NCBI GenBank assembly: GCA_030686995.1
Contig: CM060704.1
Location: forward strand, 111,606,542 to 111,670,541
Direction: 5' to 3'
Length of the DNA stretch: 64,000 nucleotides
Source: Artemisia argyi
Lineage: Eukaryota; Streptophyta; Magnoliopsida; Asterales; Asteraceae
The notes under the pieces are model-generated. The model did not search any database and was not told the DNA's origin. It saw only the letters and a program-made list of their open reading frames with translations. A program made the position numbers and the translations under genes. Below, piece by piece: positions 44,768 through 57,297 of this stretch (its first letter is position 1; each line of letters opens with the position of its first letter).

Positions 44768-45600
44768 TCTATGATTTTTAGTCGTTGTTATTCGCATATG
44801 TGATTTTGCTCGTACTTATATTTATGAAATTTTTTATTATTGATGTTTGATAGTGGTGATGGAAGTTGGAAGCTAAACGTTTATATAAATAGTTAAGATA
44901 ACAAAAGATTTGAGAACATGTAATTAAGATTGACAATTGACACTCTTTGATTATGCATAATTGGTTCCTCTGTGTTTCCACCTATACTACATTATATAGA
45001 ATTTGGTTCTTCTCTTTAAGACCTCGTTAATTTTAGAGTTTTAAATCTAATTCATCAAAATCTTATGTGATCATGTCCATTATTTAGCCCGCCCATTACT
45101 ATTTTGTTGATAACCCCTATTATGTATGGAAAATGCCGGGAAAATTATCAATGTAAACTGATTATATTGAGAAAGTGAGAGTGATAGTTTTCCTTTTAAA
45201 AAGAAATTATGGGAAATGGATTAAATTCGGATTCAAATCAATCTGTTCATATAGGGAAAGTGGGGATAATTATATGCTGCATTGTGTTGTTATCTTATAA
45301 TCGTGGTATCTTTTAGGGATATTGAAGGTATTGAGTTATTTTATGCATATAAAAACAAGTTTTTTAATTAAGTTTGCACTTTGCAGTCTCTTACAAGCAC
45401 ATAACTATACATATGCTTTAATAATTCTCGGCTACCTACTAAAAACAAAAGATTTCCATGATAAAATAAATAGTAGTAATGCTTTAATTTTCACAATGCA
45501 TACATATGTATTCGACATATATTGTAACTTTTCACAAATTTACAGCGAAGTAGCAGGCGACCGACCCCATAAATCATTGGACAATAATACACCAAACACA
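44768..45600. other. spacer between convergent genes
   Basis: AT-rich sequence between the PPR stop and the phospholipase D polyadenylation region. No gene or element was recognised. Confidence 0.5.
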
Positions 45601-45601
45601 T

Positions 45602-45607
45602 TTTATT
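45602..45607 (-). promoter_or_regulatory. poly(A) signal, first PLD gene
   Basis: AATAAA on the minus strand, about 48 bases after the stop. The same spacing and flanking text occur after the second PLD gene. Confidence 0.55.
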
Positions 45608-45654
45608 CACCACAACTTCACACACATGCATGAACATAACAAAGGGGTAGGAGA

Positions 45655-48600
45655 TCATGTAGTTAAAAAATCTGGCAGGGTTGGAAATTGAGCTCCCATT
45701 ACTTTAACTCCAATATCTGGGAAATTTTCATATCCAGGCAATGAATTCACATTCCCATCGGCATCTACATGTAATGGATACCTTAAAAGATGACCCTGCA
45801 ATGTTGTGTGTTTCTCTGATGTGTATCTTTTCCAGTTATCTTCAGCTATTTTGTTGACTTTGTTTATACATTCCAGAGTTTGGGGCTCCTTGTAGGCGTT
45901 TTCTATTGCCCCTAGATGCTCAGCCCACAGTGACATTCTGTAACCATAGACCTGAAAGCATGTGCACACACCCTTAATTTTATGATTTTCTTATGCTAAC
46001 GCTTGATTCTAAATCTGTAACTTATGAGCACTGAAAAGTGAAAAGTGTATCTACGTTCCTGATTCAATGGAATGGAGGATCTTGACTTTTTGGGAAAAAT
46101 TCTTTTGAGGGGTGTTTGGATATTCATTTGAAAGTGATTATGTCATTGTGGATAATCAGAATCAGATAATTAGTTGTAAGATAATGGACGCTAGACATAA
46201 TTTGCATGTTCCTATGTTGTTTGAAATTCTAAACATCAGATATTTAGATATCTGGTTGCATGGCGAGTTATAATTATTACTTGAAAGTTTTAAATAATAA
46301 TGAATAAAATGAGAAGACATGTTTTGTGAAACAGAAATAACAAATTTCTCAAACTAGAAGGTATAAATAGGTAACATTGTTATGTCCCAGTGAGATTGTT
46401 TATTTGCGAAATATATATATTTTTAGTAGATAATCAGTTACAAAAACTGTTTAAACACCCTTAAGTATTTCATAAAACTGGAGGAGTTGCCAAACCTGTC
46501 CATATGGGTGTCGCTTCTTTGCAGCCCAAGTGTGATGGGGTTGATATGAACCCATGGCTATTTCTGTATCCCGTGAACCAGCCATTGATCTTTCATTAAT
46601 GTTGGCAGATCCCACAATTACATATTCATCATCCACAATCATTCCCTTAGAATGCACGTAGATCATGAACCTTTTGAACTTTTGTGAATCTGATACCTTT
46701 AAAAAGACGACCCAATTCAACTTTTATTAAACTTGTATAGCTAAAAAAACTATTGTTGCGTTTTTTCGTATGAGTACTAAAATTCAGCAAAATGATTTTA
46801 CGTACATATGTAGTAGAAAGGTCAGAATACCTTCTTATCTGTAAATGATGGACTGAAGTTGAAAGGTAAGTCTTCCCGTTTACCAAGGCAGTAGAAATTT
46901 AAATAGTCTGTAGGGTGTGCGTTTATCTGCATTGACTTGATTGCTAGTGCAACAATATTGTACATCATTTGCATAGTCTGACTCTGAAAGTTACAATATT
47001 TAACATCATTTCCTTTCACTTTGAACCATTTTATACTCTAGCTTCTTTTTTTATTTTATTTTTTATTTTTTGGTCAATGTGTGGGAAATAATATTTGATG
47101 TCGACCATAGCAAGCAACAAGAAGCCTTTCATGTCATAAATACCTGCCAGAGAAGAATATCTTGCATGATAATAGACTTAAGGGAAGTTGGGTCGCCCTC
47201 TGGCCGCATTGGTATGACGACATAAACCGCAAATCTTTCCTTACTTCTAATTTTGCTTGCTATTTTTTGAGCCAACTCCATTGGGATTAGGTTATCAGCT
47301 CCTAAAAATTGGCCACATGTTATCATAAACACATGAATATTTTCTCACTTACCAGCATAGTGTCAAGAACGGATGTAATTGGTTACCTGCTTTTTTGTAT
47401 GACGACCATTCATATGATGAACCAATGAAATATTGATTTTCAATATAAATGAAATGCTGAGCTGATCGGATCGCTTGGATGTATGCTGTTTGAATGCTTT
47501 TCTCTATAACCATTTTTTTTGAAGTAACAAGATTCTGCAGGATACAGAATTATCAGCACAGTATATACATCATGTCATCATGGGAACGTACTGCTGAGTA
47601 TCATATTCACAATTGAAATGAACGGAAGCTTCAACTACTAACCTGTTCCTGGGCAACGTCCACATCTTTGGGGAACCCCTTTAATGACATAGAGTCTATA
47701 GATCGGAAGATCTGCAGAGTAAGGAAAAAAAAAAAAAAAAACAATAATGTTTTTGAGTTGGAAATTTCGAGTCATTTACTTATGAATGGGCTGATTTGGG
47801 CTATGTTTTATTTGTAACGGGTCAAATGGGTTAAATAAAAAAATCGTATTAAAGGAAACGGGTCGAATGAGTCGAACCAGCCCACTATCGTGCAACGTGC
47901 ATTTTTATTGCATAATGTATCTCATATCATATATTCGAGGAAATTAAGTTATTATAGAAAAGCATAATTTTCGTAATCATATCCGGCACTTCAATTTTTT
48001 ATTGAAGATTTAGACTTTTTTGGGGGTCAACTGGACCTGACACCTACCAAACACACATCTTTTGGCCGGTTACCTGACCCATCTATGTTGCCACTTATAT
48101 CATATGTAAGCTAAGAAAGCCTCTTTTTTTGGTTGGAAAGAAGGGATGGGTGTGGTAACCTGCACATGCCAGCTATCAGGATCATCTTCATTGGACACAT
48201 GCAACAATGGATCATCTTCAGGAACCACTGTGTGGTCTCCGTTTGGTGGAATTTGATACATAGGACTAAGAATCCACGAGATTCGGTCAATCTTTAACAA
48301 TTTATCAACTTTTGAGCGAGACATCCTTCCGCCGACTAATATTTCTGGCCATCTTGTAGCTTTTCTCCACCTCTGCTCAAAGTTTAGCAGAACATCATAT
48401 GCAGCATGACCATCTATCTTGCAGTGTAAGTCATGCCATGGCTGCCTTGGGGCCTTTGTTCCTGCCTTATTAATTGGAACCATTTTTGTTATATCAGCAG
48501 TTAATCTTTACCAAATTTATTATGCTTATGGTCACAGAAATGGAAGATGAGATGGTATAGCCACTCACAGATGATGTAGGCTGGTGAATGTCGTCCTTAA

Positions 48601-49964
48601 ATACCGTGTCAAGATCATGACACAACCTATGCTCAGGTGTATCATATCGTCTGTCAGTGAGATCAAGACCACCTATAAAAGCGGTAATTTTTCTACTATT
48701 ACCATATGCCTGTGTATCCACAAGTACACATTTCTGATGGTGTGAACAAGCACTCTTCACGACCTGAAACATGGAATTAAAAAAATATAGTATTTAGAAA
48801 GATTAACATACTACATTACTATGTAAAGCAGAGCAGGCTGATTAAACGCAGCTTTATTACCTGATCCATATAATGACCACGTATAGTGTCTCCATATCGT
48901 GGTGTAAGAACACATACCACCGATGAATGCTTGAAAAACTTTCTGGTCTCTTCATCATGAGTTTTCATTCCAGTCTACATTGATTTTGAATCAAACCACA
49001 ATTAGCAATCATCATTGCTAAGCTATATTAAGTACATTATAAAATTTCGCAATCTCACCGTGTTATATAATCTCTGGGAAGTTAGATCATCCCAAACCAA
49101 CAACAAAACACGAACCCCTTCTTGGGATTTATACTTTAACAATTCACCAAGTGTCAAGTCCCCGCCTCGGGGCAATGGTAGAGTAGGCTCTCTAATTAGC
49201 TTAACTTTATGAAAAATAGACCAACCCACAATGTATATCATTTGATGAGCTGATGATATAGCATGACATATATCTTCCCAACATGAATTATGCTCAAAAA
49301 CCTTACCGTCATCCAATTCAATTTTGGGCATATTAGATTCAGGTCTGATGTGAGCATCCTGATATAATTTCACCTGAGACCCTTTCCTCACTGGAAAGTA
49401 CGTGTCCTTAACGCCTGTTTGCTCGGGATCACTCGCAATTCCGCGTCGATAACTCGGATTCTTTTCACAAGGTATAAAATTCATTTCTAGCCTCAACGAC
49501 AACTCCTTGCGTGAATTCTTCAACGGGAACAAGCCCGAGATCGTTTCTCCAGTCGCGATCGTTTCTGCCGCAATATGAACCGTCCCTAACAATTCTGATG
49601 CTTTCAACATGTCTTGGTCTCTCACTTCAAACTCCAGGTGAGCTAACGAGTAAGCTAACGGAATATTAAACCTTTCATTCCAATGAGGGTTTTCTGACTT
49701 TTTCAACACACGTGTACGTGCAACGACTACCTGAGGTACCGATACTTTGACGTAAGGGCCGCTAGTTATGAAAGTATTTCCGTTGGACCGCTGTTTCAAG
49801 TCACTGGATCCGGAAGGAGTATCTTTGCTGAGAGAATCAAAGGACACACAACGGAGGATGTGGCCGCCAAGTACATCCATGTTTGTTAAGTTTCGCGCTT
49901 CAATGATTTGGAGATGTAAATCACCATGTAAGAAAATTTTCTTTGCAGATGAAGTATCCACCAT
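45655..49964 (-). CDS. PLDDELTA: phospholipase D, delta type (tandem copy 1)
   Basis: Ten coding exons (minus): 49964-49059, 48974-48861, 48763-48569, 48465-48160, 47711-47643, 47534-47387, 47301-47144, 46983-46831, 46696-46496, 45951-45655. All joins are GT/AG and in phase, giving 848 residues. A C2 domain (about 10-165, [18 protein letters not shown]) precedes two HKD motifs, H349/K351/D356 and H698/K700/D705, which cut phosphatidylcholine to phosphatidic acid at membranes. The ATG is chosen at MVDTSS, matching the neighbour; an upstream in-frame ATG adds 22 hydrophobic residues. Two C2 loops lost acidic residues against the neighbour (SGPYV, RDQDM). The segment before the first HKD is diverged. 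Confidence 0.93.
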
Positions 49965-50109
49965 TTTTGCAATTTTGAAACTAATCACCAAACTGAAGAT
50001 ATTAGAGTGCAGAAGAATTGGAAAACACACAAATTTAATAATTTTTCTGATTGGCTTTCTGTTAAGATTTCTGAAGGTGGTTAATAGAACAGATGTGAGT
50101 TGACAAAAA

Positions 50110-50119
50110 TGGCGGGAAT
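50110..50119 (-). promoter_or_regulatory. E2F-like site, PLD copy 1
   Basis: The minus strand reads ATTCCCGCCA, fitting WTTSSCSS. It lies about 50 bases downstream of the TATA box, in the likely leader. Copy 2 has ATTCGCGCCA at the same place. Confidence 0.35.
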
Positions 50120-50165
50120 CATAAAAACAGGTTTGTCAGTTTGTATGGAAATTGTTTGATTGGGG

Positions 50166-50176
50166 ATATATTTATA
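50166..50176 (-). promoter_or_regulatory. TATA box, PLD copy 1
   Basis: TATAAATATAT on the minus strand, about 200 bases upstream of the ATG at 49964. The arrangement matches that of copy 2. Confidence 0.5.
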
Positions 50177-51874
50177 AGAATATAATTTGAGTTAATTACA
50201 GAAAACACCCTTTAAGCTTTGTGGTTGCTTCCAGAGTTGGTTACCGCTAATAGTACTTTGATCACTTAGTTTAGCTGTTAATTAAACATGTTTTCTTATG
50301 TTCAGTCTGAAAACATATTAACAAATGACATTAAGTTTCACTAATAAGGATATAAAAAGTTTTTAGCAGTTAAGTATCAATGTCGGAATCTACACTATTC
50401 TTTATTATTGCGTTTAGGATAGTTTAAACTTTAAATAATTGCCTTGGTATTGAACAAGTGTGTGCTTTTATTTTAAGGATAGGATAACTTTAATTCCTTA
50501 AAAAGAGTTGGAATATTCATTGGTTTCTTTCTTTGTGATTCCTTTCCCTCCTTGTACCTTTTTGTATGATTGACTGTTTTTACTATATACCACTTGGTAC
50601 CTTAAAAACTAATATCGATTGTGAATTTAAATTTTGATTATATACTTTTGCTTAACTGATACAGTATAATATTAGATAGTTGATTTATAATTTGACTACG
50701 ACTGAGAAATTTGAAAACTTTGGCAGGTCCAAATGGTTATTTTTTGTTATAATAGGTGTCGGGTCTATAGTTGGCCTTACAACACTTTATTAAATATGTT
50801 TTTGAAAATTTGTTGAATTTAATAAATATAAATTAAAATATATATGCCATCACAAGCTAATACAACCTTTTTAAGCAAAATTAGGATTTTATAAGCATTT
50901 GAATAAGATATCAATGACTATGACTCATCTACTCATCTGATCCATTTTGCTTATTTGACCGTTTCACAAAAACTCGAAAAGTCCTGCTTATATGAGTCAC
51001 ACTGAAATATATTATAGTCCAAATCAATCTCATTTTTAAATATAATTTTGATTCATAAATAGTAACAGTTATTAGCTGACAACTTAACACATGTATTCGA
51101 TCTAGACTATTAATAAAACAAAAATGATGTAATGTTATTGGATTGAAGTTAAATATTTGAATGATAAATTTTATCCCGATATCTCTCTAGGGTCTCCCCA
51201 TCATGCCACATTGATTCAAATGAGCCTCTTCGTTATTTCATTATTGGTGTGATTCTCTTTCCCTCCATCTATGGTAGAGACTACCACATCTGTCGGTTCC
51301 CATCTCCTTTGTAAGTACATCTCTTCCGATATTGCAGTTGTAAAATTCAAAACTTATACTTTAAATAGTTTAATATTCATAACCACTATACATTATTTCA
51401 AATTTCAATATTAACTTGCAATGGAGGGTAAATTAAGTGTTCCTTGTTTAGACCATCATACCTTTACTTTAGCTTTGGATAGACATACAATAGGGCAGTT
51501 ATGTTTAAGTTATTAGGTATTCTAAGTTTAATGTTTATTAGTAAATAAATTTCGGAGCAATAGTTTCCTTGTAAACTAATCAACATGCTGCTAATATAAA
51601 TTGATAACGATATGGTGATATATATATTTTTACTTAATTGTGTAATGCTTTGTTTGGGAAGCCACATAAGTTTATCCATACAAATTGGAGCTAGGAATGC
51701 ATTAATTCACAAATTCCTGAAACACCCAGGTATGTACAACATATATATTAAATTCTCACAAACTTACAATAAACTAGTGATCGATCCAATTTTTCAAATT
51801 TTCTTGGTTCTGTAATGGTCTAGAAAGCGAGTCCATCCCATATAAATCATTGGACGACAATAAACCAACCACGT

Positions 51875-51880
51875 TTTATT
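51875..51880 (-). promoter_or_regulatory. poly(A) signal, second PLD gene
   Basis: AATAAA on the minus strand, 48 bases past the stop, in sequence conserved with the trailer of copy 1 (AAATCATTGGAC). Confidence 0.55.
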
Positions 51881-51927
51881 TTCACCACAATGTCACACAC
51901 TCATGAACATAACAAAGGATTAGGAGA

Positions 51928-54900
51928 TTATGTAGTTAAAATATCAGGCAGCGATGGAGAATGAGCTCCCATTACTCTACCTCCAACATCTGGAAAATTT
52001 TCAAATCCAGGTAATGAATTCACATTTCCATCAGCTTCTACGTGTAATGGATACCTTAGAAGATGACCTTGCAATGTTGTGTGTTGCTTATCTGTGTATC
52101 TTTTCCAGTTGTCTTCAGCTACTTCATTCACTTTCTTTACACATTTTAGAGTTTCGGGCTCCTCATAGGCATAGTCTAGCGCTCCAAGATGCTCTGCCCA
52201 CAGCGACATTCTATAACCATAGACCTGAAAGCATGCACAGAAGTTCTCGTTTGTGATTTCCTTCTTTGTTAGAGTGCGTGAAATCTATAACGTATGAGCA
52301 ATGACAAGTATATGAGTGTATCCATGTTCCTATTCTAATGGGATAGCAAAGTTGACTTTCTGGAATCAATTTAAGGGGTGTTTGGAGTTGCATTATTAAA
52401 AATGATCATGTGATAGTCAATAATCAAAATCAGATAATTAGTTGTAACAAAACGGATTGTAGGATAGTGATTTGGATGTGCTTATTTATGGTGTTTGAAA
52501 TTGTCAAACCTGTCCATATGGGTGTCGCATCTTTGCAGCCCAGGTGTGATGAGGTTGATATGAACCCATGGCTATTTCTGTGTCCTTTGAACCAGCCATT
52601 GATCTTTGATTAATGTTAGCAGATCCCACAATCACATACTCATCATCCACGATCATTCCTTTAGCATGCACATAAATCATGAACCTTTTGGACTTTTGTG
52701 AATCTGATTCCTACAAAATCAATCTAATATCAACTTCTAATGAACTTCCGCATACGTTTGTAATAAAGTGCATAATATCAGCGATAGAATTGCAAATGTA
52801 CATGTGTTAGAGAAGTTGAAATACCTTCTCATCTGTAAATAACGGAGCCATTTTGTAAGGCACATCTTCCCGTTTGCCAAGGCAGTAGAAATTTAGATAG
52901 TCTTGAGGGTGTGCATCTAGTTGCATGGACTTGATTGCTTGTGCAACAATTCTGTACATCATTTGCATTGTCTGACTCTGTAAATTACAACATTTGAAAG
53001 TCATGTATATACATCATGTCATTTCTATACAGGTATCTTCAACTTTGCTGATATCAGGTTGAACCATTTTGGCCTAACAGAAAACTCACACACATATACG
53101 ATCCCACCTATGCTACACCTTTGTCTATGACAGGACTTGAACCATCAACAATACAACAAGTCCTTTCATTTATATGATATAATATACCTGCCAATAGAGA
53201 ATTTCTTGCACGGTAGCAGAAGTTGGGATGCCCTCTGGCCACATTGGTATGACAACATAAACTGCAAATCTTTCCTTGTTTCTAATCTTGCTTGCTATTT
53301 TATGAGCCAACTCCATTGGAATTAGGTGATCAGCTCCTAAAATTTGGTCACATATTATCAATTTCACATAAAATGTATTTGATCACATAGGTTAGTGTCA
53401 AGAAAGGGTGTTATTTGTTACCGGCATTTTCGTATGATGGCCAATTGTATGATGAACCAATGAAATATTGATTTTCAATATAGATGAAATGCTGAGCTGA
53501 TCTGATAGCTTGGATATATGCTGTTTGAATGCTTTTCTCTATAACCATATTTTTTGCAGTAATAAGATTCTGCAGGAAACAGAAGTATCAACAAAGCATA
53601 TATATCATCAGAAAGTACTGCCGAATATCGATTCAAGGTTATTATGAAAAGAAGCTTTAGATATTAACCTGTGCCGCAGCAACATCGACAGTTTTGGGGA
53701 ATCCTTTCAATGATCCAGAATCTATAGACCGGAATATCTGCACAGTAAGTAAAACCCGCTAGGATTGTGAAATGTGGCAATTTGTACCTGTTTACTTTTG
53801 AATGGGTTGATTTGGACTTTATTATCTCCAATAAGTTAAACAGGTTGAAATAATAAATTGCATAAAAGCTCTTAAGTAGTCGTATTCAAAAATTTAGTTT
53901 TTTCTACTAAAATTGGATTAACAAAAAGAATTCCGGATCAACCCAACCTGATCTGTAAGACCTGTTTTGACCGAATCCCTTCTGGCCCGTTAACCAACCC
54001 ACCCAATCCGCCATATTGCAACTTATATGTAAGCTGTATATTAATTATAAAATTCGGATCTTTATTTATTTATTTATTTATTTTTGAGAGGGGAGGTGGA
54101 GGTATATGTGTTTGAAGCAATTTTAACCTGCACATGCCAATTATCAGGATCATCTTCCGCTGACACATGCAACGATGGATCATCTTCAGGAACAATTGTG
54201 TGATCCCCATGTTGCGGAGTTTGATATTTAGGACTAACAATCCACGAGATTCTATCAATCTTTAACAATGCATCATCTTGCCAGTGAGCCATCCGTCTGG
54301 CAACTAATGCAAATTCTCGCCATTTCGTAGCTTTTCTCCATCTTTGCTCAAAGTTCAAAAGAACATCATATGCAGCGTGACCATCTATCTTGCAATGTAA
54401 GTCATGCCATGGTTGCCTTGGGGCCTTTGTTCCTGCCTAAATTTTTGTTACATCAGCATTTAAATGTGAATCTTTTATGGAAGATAATATGATATGATAG
54501 TGACTCACTGGAAATGTAGGTTGGTGAATGTCATCCTTGAATACAGTGTCAAGATCATGAAACAGCCTGTGCTCAGGTGTGTCATATCGACCGTCACAGA
54601 GATCAAGACCACCAATAAATGCGGTAATCTTTCTATTATTACCATGTGTTTGTGTATCTACAAGTACACATTTCTGATGATGTGTAAAAGCACCCCCAAC
54701 AACCTGAAACATGGAATAAAAGAACATGTAAATATTTGACATTACTAAGTTTTCTGCTTCCATAACGAGGCGAAAGCACTAAGTTACCTGTTGTTTGAAA
54801 AGACCAAGTTTTCCGCTTCCATAACGAGGCGAAAGCATACATTTCACTGATGAATGCTTAAAAAACTTTCTGGTTTCCTCATCATGAGTTTGCATGACTC

Positions 54901-56516
54901 CAGGCTGCATTAGTTTGAATCAAAGCAAAACCAGCTATCATTATGGTAAAGTTTAGAGTGAAAGTAACATAAATCCTCCTCGGGTTTTGATGTAAATAAA
55001 AGAAATCGTCCCAAGATACAGTGTATAGAAGTTCCTAAATACTTCCTTTTGGTCCCTCATTTGTTACATATATGTTGTTGGTATCAAGGATGGACGATTT
55101 CTGTTATTTTCATCTTCTACGTATCACTTGGACGATTAATTTTTATAAGAAGTGACGCTCATTATGTTTGGTTTTAGGGTATGGGTGAAGGAATGACTTT
55201 TATTCTTAATGTAGTTGTTTGTTTAGTGGGTTTGGTATTTGAAAATGTGTATCAAACCCTCAATAGCTAGGCATTTTGGGTGCGTTTGGAATATGGGTTT
55301 GGAAATAAAAAATGAGAATAAGAATGATTAATGATGTTTGTTTTATAGATATGGGTTTTAAATCTTGCAACGAAACCTACAAAATAAGGGTTTTCCCAAA
55401 CCCATCTAGCTTGGTGGGTTTGAAAAGTCATACCCATTCCCATTTATTATGGTAATAAACCCAAACCCATAGTGATTCACGTCTACAAACCAAATGCACC
55501 CAAACCCACCACTGGTGGTGAATTCATTCTAATTCTCATACCCATAGTCATTCCCCTTCATAGACCAAACACCCCTAAATTATATGTAATTTTTGAAATC
55601 TTACCGTGTTAACAAAAAATTTGCTATGAGAAGTTTTATCATCCCAAACCAACAACAAAACCCGAACCCCTTCTTCGGATTTATACTTGAGCAATTCCCC
55701 AAGAGTCAAGTCTCCACCCCGGGGCAATGGTCGAGTTGGCTCTCTGATCAGTTTAATTTTGTGAAAAACAGACCAACCCACAATGTATATCATATGATGA
55801 GCTGATGATATAGCATGGCATATATCTTCCCAACATGAACTATGCCCAAAAACCTTACCATCATCCAATTCAATTCTAGGCATATTAGATTCATGCCTAA
55901 CATGAGCATCTTGATATAATGTCACTTGAGACCCTTTCCTTAACGGAAAATATGTGTCCCGGACACCTCTTGTCTCGGGGTCTCCCGCAATCCCGTATCT
56001 ATAAAGCGGATTCTTCTCACACGGTGTAAACTTCATTTCAAGCCTTAACGCAGAGTCCTTGCGTGAATTCTCTAATGGGAACCAACCTGAGATCCTGCCA
56101 CCTTTTACGATCTCCTCTGCCGGGATGTTAACTTTCCCCAACATATCAGCTCCGAAAATATCATCATCTTTCACTTCGAACTCTAAGTAAACAAGAGAGT
56201 GAGCTAACGGGATATTAAACCGTTCGTTCCACCTAGGATTCTTCGAGTTTTTCAACACACGTGTACGTGCAACGGCTGCTTGAGGCACGGATGCTTTAAC
56301 ATAAGGATCACTAGCAATGATCTTCCGCCCACTAGACCGCAATTTAAGGTCACTGGATCCGTCCACAGGAGTGTCTTCAGGACAAGGATCGAAGGAAACA
56401 CAACGCATGATATGGCCCGTGATAACATCCATATTTGGTAAGTTTCGAGCTTCAATGATTTCAAGATATAAATCACCATGTAAGAACACAACCTTGGCTG
56501 AAGAATTATCAGCCAT
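51928..56516 (-). CDS. PLDDELTA: phospholipase D, delta type (tandem copy 2)
   Basis: Ten coding exons (minus): 56516-55605, 54904-54788, 54703-54509, 54436-54128, 53737-53669, 53569-53422, 53336-53188, 52977-52825, 52710-52510, 52224-51928. All are in phase with GT/AG borders, giving 849 residues, near the usual 860-870 of the delta type. The C2 domain keeps the acidic loops ([14 protein letters not shown]). HKD motifs are H352/K354/D359 (HHQKCVLVD) and H699/K701/D706 (HAKGMIVDD). The enzyme makes phosphatidic acid at the plasma membrane in stress signalling and, for the delta type, can bind microtubules. Same exon plan as copy 1, same strand, 2 kb apart: a tandem duplication. Intron 1 is enlarged by MITE-like sequence. 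Confidence 0.95.
54747..54837 (-). repeat. partial exon duplication in PLD copy 2
   Basis: A 32 bp block (GCTTCCATAACGAGGCGAAA core) occurs at 54806-54837 inside exon 2 and again at 54747-54778 in the following intron, with one mismatch and a period of 59. The second copy extends past the splice donor and is not needed for the reading frame. Confidence 0.85.
55275..55504. mobile_element. MITE-like inverted repeat in PLD intron 1
   Basis: Ends TTGGGTGCGTTTGG and CCAAATGCACCCAAA are inverted around repeated TGGGTTTGG/CCAAACCCA blocks. Outside it, 55160-55200 and 55520-55560 form a second, weaker inverted pair (GGTGAAGGAATGAC with GTCATTCCCCTTCA), so two elements may be nested. No coding. Confidence 0.5.
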
Positions 56517-56620
56517 TTTTGCAAATTTAATAATTTAAAGCTCAAAACAATTAGAGAACACACAAATGATTGTGTGAAGGTTTAAAAGGTTGTTATTTGA
56601 GAAATGTGAGCTGGTAAAAA

Positions 56621-56630
56621 TGGCGCGAAT
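56621..56630 (-). promoter_or_regulatory. E2F-like site, PLD copy 2
   Basis: The minus strand reads ATTCGCGCCA, about 50 bases downstream of the TATA box and 105 upstream of the ATG. The counterpart in copy 1 is ATTCCCGCCA. Confidence 0.35.
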
Positions 56631-56680
56631 TATATACAGCTATGTACTGTTTTGTATGAAAAAAATGTTTGGGTGTGATT

Positions 56681-56690
56681 TTATTTATAG
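56681..56690 (-). promoter_or_regulatory. TATA box, PLD copy 2
   Basis: CTATAAATAA on the minus strand, 165 bases upstream of the ATG at 56516. Confidence 0.5.
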
Positions 56691-57297
56691 GAGCATACTT
56701 TGGTTGTTAAATATGTGATTGCTTCTATAGTTGGTTTCAAATAACTGTATTTTAGTCACATGGGTTCATCACAGATTCATTGTTATGATCATTAAAATGA
56801 AGGGAAAGGAGTTAAATACTAATATTGTAATGTGCTTTATTCGATAGGCATGTCTTTTAGGTTTCGAAAAAGTAATTGCTTTGGTATAGCACAAGTGTGT
56901 GATTTTGTCCAAAGGATAACTTTGATTCTCAGTTTGGTAGCTTATCACATACAAAATTGGAATAACCAATGTTTTATTTTATCTATGGAAATGTATATAA
57001 TATATTCTTCATTGTAACTTTTGTGCACAAGTAATGCCACTTTGTACCTAAAATATTGGTAACATGCTCAAATGGTTTTCAACACAAATACATTTTTTTA
57101 TCATTAGAGGCTTAGAGCAAGTTTACAGAATATGCAATCAAGATCATAACTTTTTACCTTAAAAAACAAAACAAAATGAAACAGAAAAAACTTTTGACTT
57201 TCTCAGTTGAAAATCGGATCTTTGCTTGATTCCAACCCAAAGGTTTGCACTTTTATTTTCACATAACATTTAGCTTTAAACTAACTAGGCATTCAGA
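56691..57297. other. upstream spacer of PLD copy 2
   Basis: AT-rich sequence that should include distal promoter of the gene. No element ends or genes were recognised. Confidence 0.4.

Larger units (their letters stand above)
49965..51874. other. spacer between the two PLD genes
   Basis: About 1.9 kb holding the upstream region of copy 1 and the trailer of copy 2. It is AT-rich, with no open frame of note. Confidence 0.55.

Noticed and set aside
49965..50030. upstream in-frame ATG of PLD copy 1 (adds 22 residues)
   Set aside because: The extra residues are not present in copy 2 or expected for the family; MVDTSS aligns with MADNSS of copy 2.
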